NCBI GenBank assembly: GCA_032229625.1
Contig: JAVTVZ010000087.1
Location: forward strand, 1 to 64,000
Length of the DNA: 64,000 nucleotides
Source: Kineosphaera sp032229625
GTDB lineage: Bacteria; Actinomycetota; Actinomycetes; Actinomycetales; Dermatophilaceae
Reading direction: 5' to 3'
This document shows, in pieces, positions 61,237-64,000 of the stretch. The position numbers were made by a program, and so were the translations under genes. Position 1 is the stretch's first letter. Every line of letters begins with the position of its first letter. The notes below the pieces were generated by a model that was given only the letters and a program-made list of their open reading frames with translations, ran no database searches and had not been told where the DNA came from.

Positions 61237-63360
61237 TCAGCCCCCGATCCGGCTGGCGACCTGGAAGACGAGGACGGCGAGCACGTAGGCCGTGCCGAGC
61301 TGCACGGCGATGCCGAAGGCCGTCCAGCGCCAGCCGATCTCGCGGTGCTGAGCCGCCAGCGTCGCGACGCAGGGGGTGTAGGCGAGCAGGAAGACCATGA
61401 AGGCCAGCACCGCGGCCACGGCGTGCCCGCCGGAGGAGACCTCGAAGGCCGACTGGATGTGCCCGGCGAGGGCACCCACGCCGGCGCCACCGTCGGGCTC
61501 GGCCACCGCGTAGGTCTGCGCCCACGAGGAGATCACGGCCTCCTTGGCGACGAAACCGACGATGAGCGCGCTCACCGACTGCCACTGGGCGAAGCCCGCC
61601 GGCGCGAAGAGTGGCGCGATGGCCTGCGCGAGCACCCCGTAGACGCTGTCGACGACGTCGACGGCGCCGAAGCTGCCGCCGGGGTGCGCCGGGATCTGCT
61701 GCAGCAGCCACACGAGGGAGACGGTGAGCACGATGATGCCGCCGGCGGTGCGCAGGAAGCCCTCGAGGCGGGTCCACATCACCGACAGGGTCAGCCGCAG
61801 CGTCGGGCGCTGGTAGGGCGGCAGCTGCAGCACGAGCGGATCAGCGCCCATCGTGCGCCACAACGTCGAGCGCATCGCCATCCCGACGAGCACGACGAGC
61901 GCGATCGACACGAGATACATCGCGAAGACGACGGTGCCGGCGTGATCGGGGAAGAAGACCGAGGCGAGCATGACGTAGACCGTCAGGCGGGCGCTGCACG
62001 AGGTGAACGGCACGAGCAGCGCGACGAGCAGCCGCTGGCGCGAGTCGCCGAGGATGCGGGTCGCGCTGATGGCCGGGACGTTGCAGCCGAAGCCGACGAC
62101 CAGCGGCAGGAACGCCTGCCCCGGCAGCCCCAGACGGCGCATGAGCCGGTCGGTGACCACCGCGGCCCGCGCCATGTAGCCGGAGTCCTCGAGCAGGGCC
62201 AGGAGCAGGAACATCAGTGCCATGAGCGGCACGAACGTCAGGAGCATGCCGACGCCGGCGATGAGGCCGTCGACGACGAACCCGGCGACGGGGGTGCCGC
62301 CCAGCCCGATCGCCGCGAGCAGCGACTGCGCGCCGTCGGTGACCGGCCCGGTGAAGAAGCCGTCGAGCGCGTCCTGCAGCGGCGCGGCGACCGTCGTCGT
62401 GATCTGGAAGACGGCCCACATCACCGCGAGGAAGATCAGCGGCCCGATGACCGGCGCGGTGACGACCGCGTCGACGCGGTCGGTCAGGGGCGGCCGCGCG
62501 TCGCCGTCGCGGCGCACCGCCGCCTGCACCGCGCCGTCGATCCACGCGAAACGCGCGTCGGCGGCGGCCAATTCGTCCTGATCCGGCGCGCCGATCCGCG
62601 CCGAGCCGGCGCCGGCAGCGGCCGATCCGGCCGATTCGGGGCAGCCGCAGGCACAGCGCCCCGCGGCGCAGCGGCACCCCGGCCCGGGGCACAGCTGCGT
62701 GTCGCCGCGCGATCCCCACGCCCCCAACGTCTGCTCGACCGCGGCCGCGAGACCCGCCAGACCACCGGAGCGACGCGGGTCCACCGGCACGACGGGGCAC
62801 CCGACATACCGCTGCAGCGCGGCCGCGTCCAGGTGGACACCGCGGCGGTCGGCGACGTCGACCATGGTCAGGGCCAGCACCGTCGGCACGTCCTGCTCGA
62901 GCAGTTGGGCGACCAGATAGAGGCTGCGCGTCAAGTGCGCGGCGTCGACCGCGACGACGGCGACGTCGGGCCGGGCCGCGTCGGTGGCCCCGGGCGTCCC
63001 GGCGTCCGGACTCGCGGCGGCACGCAGGACGATGTCGCGGGTCAGCGCCTCGTCCGGGGAGTGCGGGTCGAGGCTGTAGGCGCCGGGCAGGTCGAGCACC
63101 GTCCACGGCCGGGGCGCGCCCGAGCGGGTCGGCCACACGCCGCGACCGACCTCGACGGTCGTGCCGGGCCAGTTGCCGACGGTGCGACGCGCGCCGGTGA
63201 TCGCGTTGAAGAGGGTCGACTTGCCGACGTTCGGCGCGCCGAGCAGCGCGACGACGGGGGCTCCGCTGCCGGCGCCTTCCCCCGGGCCGTCGCCGTGACA
63301 CGACGGCGCCGAGCGCCCGGCGGCGCCGGGTGCGCCGGCGGCGCGGACGGGGCCGCTCAT
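61237..63360 (-). CDS. feoB: Ferrous iron transporter FeoB with Cys-rich linker
   Basis: 707 residues. G domain: G1 LLGAPNVGKSTLFNAITG, G3 LDLPGAYSLDPHSPDE, and G4-type LTMVDVADRRG. Then a helical GDI part and membrane domain with the two Gate motifs (VVGFGCNVPAISATRILGDS, FTSCSARLTVYVMLASVFF). Between GDI and membrane part, residues 224-240 contain six cysteines (C224, 229, 231, 236, 238, 240), not a general FeoB feature. It imports Fe(II). ATGA overlap with feoA. Confidence 0.95.
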   Translation of the reverse strand: MSGPVRAAGAPGAAGRSAPSCHGDGPGEGAGSGAPVVALLGAPNVGKSTLFNAITGARRTVGNWPGTTVEVGRGVWPTRSGAPRPWTVLDLPGAYSLDPHSPDEALTRDIVLRAAASPDAGTPGATDAARPDVAVVAVDAAHLTRSLYLVAQLLEQDVPTVLALTMVDVADRRGVHLDAAALQRYVGCPVVPVDPRRSGGLAGLAAAVEQTLGAWGSRGDTQLCPGPGCRCAAGRCACGCPESAGSAAAGAGSARIGAPDQDELAAADARFAWIDGAVQAAVRRDGDARPPLTDRVDAVVTAPVIGPLIFLAVMWAVFQITTTVAAPLQDALDGFFTGPVTDGAQSLLAAIGLGGTPVAGFVVDGLIAGVGMLLTFVPLMALMFLLLALLEDSGYMARAAVVTDRLMRRLGLPGQAFLPLVVGFGCNVPAISATRILGDSRQRLLVALLVPFTSCSARLTVYVMLASVFFPDHAGTVVFAMYLVSIALVVLVGMAMRSTLWRTMGADPLVLQLPPYQRPTLRLTLSVMWTRLEGFLRTAGGIIVLTVSLVWLLQQIPAHPGGSFGAVDVVDSVYGVLAQAIAPLFAPAGFAQWQSVSALIVGFVAKEAVISSWAQTYAVAEPDGGAGVGALAGHIQSAFEVSSGGHAVAAVLAFMVFLLAYTPCVATLAAQHREIGWRWTAFGIAVQLGTAYVLAVLVFQVASRIGG

Positions 63361-63701
63361 GCCGAGAGTCGGGCAGGCGCCAGAGCCGGCACCGCGGCGG
63401 CGTCGGACGACGGCAGCCGGAGGCGGCCCGCCTCGAGCACACCCGGGTCGTCCACACCCGGGTCGTCCACACCCGGGTCGTCCACGGTGATCACGTGGGC
63501 GACCTCGGCGTCGATCGCGACCCGCGCCCCGCCGACCTCGACGATGAGCCCGCCGCCACTGGTGCGCGAGAGCACCTGCAGGGTCGCGGCAGGACGCAAC
63601 CCGAGCTCCGCGAGGCGCCGCTGCGCCGACCCGCCGAGGGCGACGTCGCGGCAGCGGGCTACGGAGTGTTTCGGGAGCGCGCGCAGGACGGTGGTCGTCA
63701 T
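63357..63701 (-). CDS. feoA: FeoA domain protein with VDDPG repeats
   Basis: 114 residues. SH3-like FeoA fold: GGSAQRRLAELGLRPAATLQ, VLSRTSGGGLIVEVGGARVA and IDAEVAHVITV. The C-terminus has three VDDPG units from 15-base repeats (63441, 63456, 63471), then a 25-residue tail. It is the cytoplasmic partner of FeoB. ATG 63701 has TACAGT 7 bases upstream, so the operon mRNA is likely leaderless. Confidence 0.93.
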   Translation of the reverse strand: MTTTVLRALPKHSVARCRDVALGGSAQRRLAELGLRPAATLQVLSRTSGGGLIVEVGGARVAIDAEVAHVITVDDPGVDDPGVDDPGVLEAGRLRLPSSDAAAVPALAPARLSA

Positions 63702-63708
63702 GCCTGAG

Positions 63709-63742
63709 ACTGTAGACCTGCGGCCAGCAAAGGCTCCCCTTA
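63709..63742 (-). promoter_or_regulatory. feo promoter with DtxR/IdeR-like iron box
   Basis: Minus strand: TACAGT (63709-63714) as -10. TAAGGGGAGCCTTTGCT (63726-63742) matches the IdeR/DtxR box TTAGGTTAGCCTAACCT at 11 of 17 positions, over the -35 region. Iron-dependent repression is inferred. Confidence 0.45.
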
Positions 63743-63794
63743 CTTTGGTCCTGAGCGCGCCTACGCCCCCAGGTCAGGACCAACGTCCCGCAGG

Positions 63795-63855
63795 CACGGT
63801 CCGTCACTCCACGGTCTCGCACGCCACGGTCCGTCACGCCACAGTCCGTCACGGT
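63795..63855. repeat. Intergenic 15-base minisatellite upstream of feoA
   Basis: cacggtccgtcacgc-type units start at 63795, 63810, 63825 and 63840, with a partial copy at 63850. They run into the stop of the next minus-strand gene. Confidence 0.85.
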
Positions 63856-64000
63856 CGTCGGTGCACGAGCAGCGGGAGGACGTCGAGCGCTCCGGCGCGG
63901 AGCAGGGCGCGGGCCGCGACGGTGACGGACCAGCCCGAGCTGCTCGCGTCGACGACGAGCAGCACGGCGCGGCCCGCGACGGCGGCGGCGACCTGCTCCG
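63849..64000 (-). CDS. C-terminal end of a gene with phosphoribosyltransferase-like end, possibly RecQ-family helicase
   Basis: Only 50 codons are in the window. They read LLVVDASSSGWSVTVAARAL, then LRAGALDVLPLLVHRRP and TGA at 63849. Actinobacterial RecQ-family helicases end with a phosphoribosyltransferase-like domain whose motif is LLVDDLVDSGWT; the same positions here are VVDASSSGWS. A free phosphoribosyltransferase is the alternative. Confidence 0.5.
   Translation of the reverse strand, partial: EQVAAAVAGRAVLLVVDASSSGWSVTVAARALLRAGALDVLPLLVHRRP

Overview
This 64 kb window is high-GC chromosomal DNA of an actinobacterium. It encodes the Pup-proteasome system (mpa, dop, pup, prcB, prcA, pafA), the WYL regulators PafB and PafC, RbpA, the mycothiol ligase MshC, HelY, DUF3090, SCO1664-family and DUF5703 proteins, and TatA/TatC. 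This gene set and order fit Actinomycetota, most likely a Micrococcales genus of the Dermatophilaceae/Intrasporangiaceae type; the genus is an inference. The sequence is a scaffold with eight runs of exactly 100 N. Four of these (in pafA, dop, at the start of the prs-like gene, and in trmI) are flanked by an identical 55-base repeat. Collapsing repeat plus N-run restores the reading frame of all three interrupted genes, so these are unmerged contig ends and not real frameshifts.

Layout. 1-4.1 kb: aminotransferase (partial), endonuclease IV, CsbD, a secreted VanY-type peptidase and rbpA. 4.2-8.1 kb (minus): lnt, a polyprenol-phosphate sugar transferase and fxsA, preceded by 730 bases that hold a promoter with a built-in palindrome and a folded RNA candidate. 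8.1-13.4 kb: YbaK, a 5'-3' exonuclease, a LysR/MFS divergent pair and a P450. 13.4-28.8 kb: helY, a glycosyltransferase, tatC-tatA, pafC-pafB, two FKBP isomerases, pafA-prcA-prcB-pup and dop. 28.9-38.2 kb: a block mostly on the plus strand that separates dop from mpa. It carries a membrane protein, an esterase, a PRPP-synthetase-like gene, DUF3054, and an aromatic-degradation unit (GntR, FAH hydrolase, extradiol dioxygenase, FAD monooxygenase). 38.3-43.7 kb: mpa, trmI, a site-2-type protease and a RecB-like protein. 43.7-57.5 kb: metH with HAD and GNAT genes, PAC2, the mshC/SCO1664/DUF3090/phosphatase cluster, corA, uppP, an acidic protein and DUF5703. 57.5-64 kb: a lipoprotein, tRNA-Leu(GAG), galE-galK, feoABC and the 3' end of a gene with a phosphoribosyltransferase-like end.

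How it works together. PafBC activates the LexA-independent DNA-damage response through the promoter TTGTCRGTG-N8-TANNNT. Four sites of this form are present in the same window as pafBC, in front of helY, the M50 protease, the RecB-like gene and an esterase. The RecB-like protein keeps its four Fe-S cysteines but has lost every catalytic residue of the nuclease fold.

Two genome habits recur. Many genes appear leaderless, with TANNNT 6-8 bases before the start codon. Arrays of exactly 15-base tandem repeats occur in at least nine places, in coding regions (5-residue repeats) and between genes, and several assembly gaps fall inside short tandem repeats.
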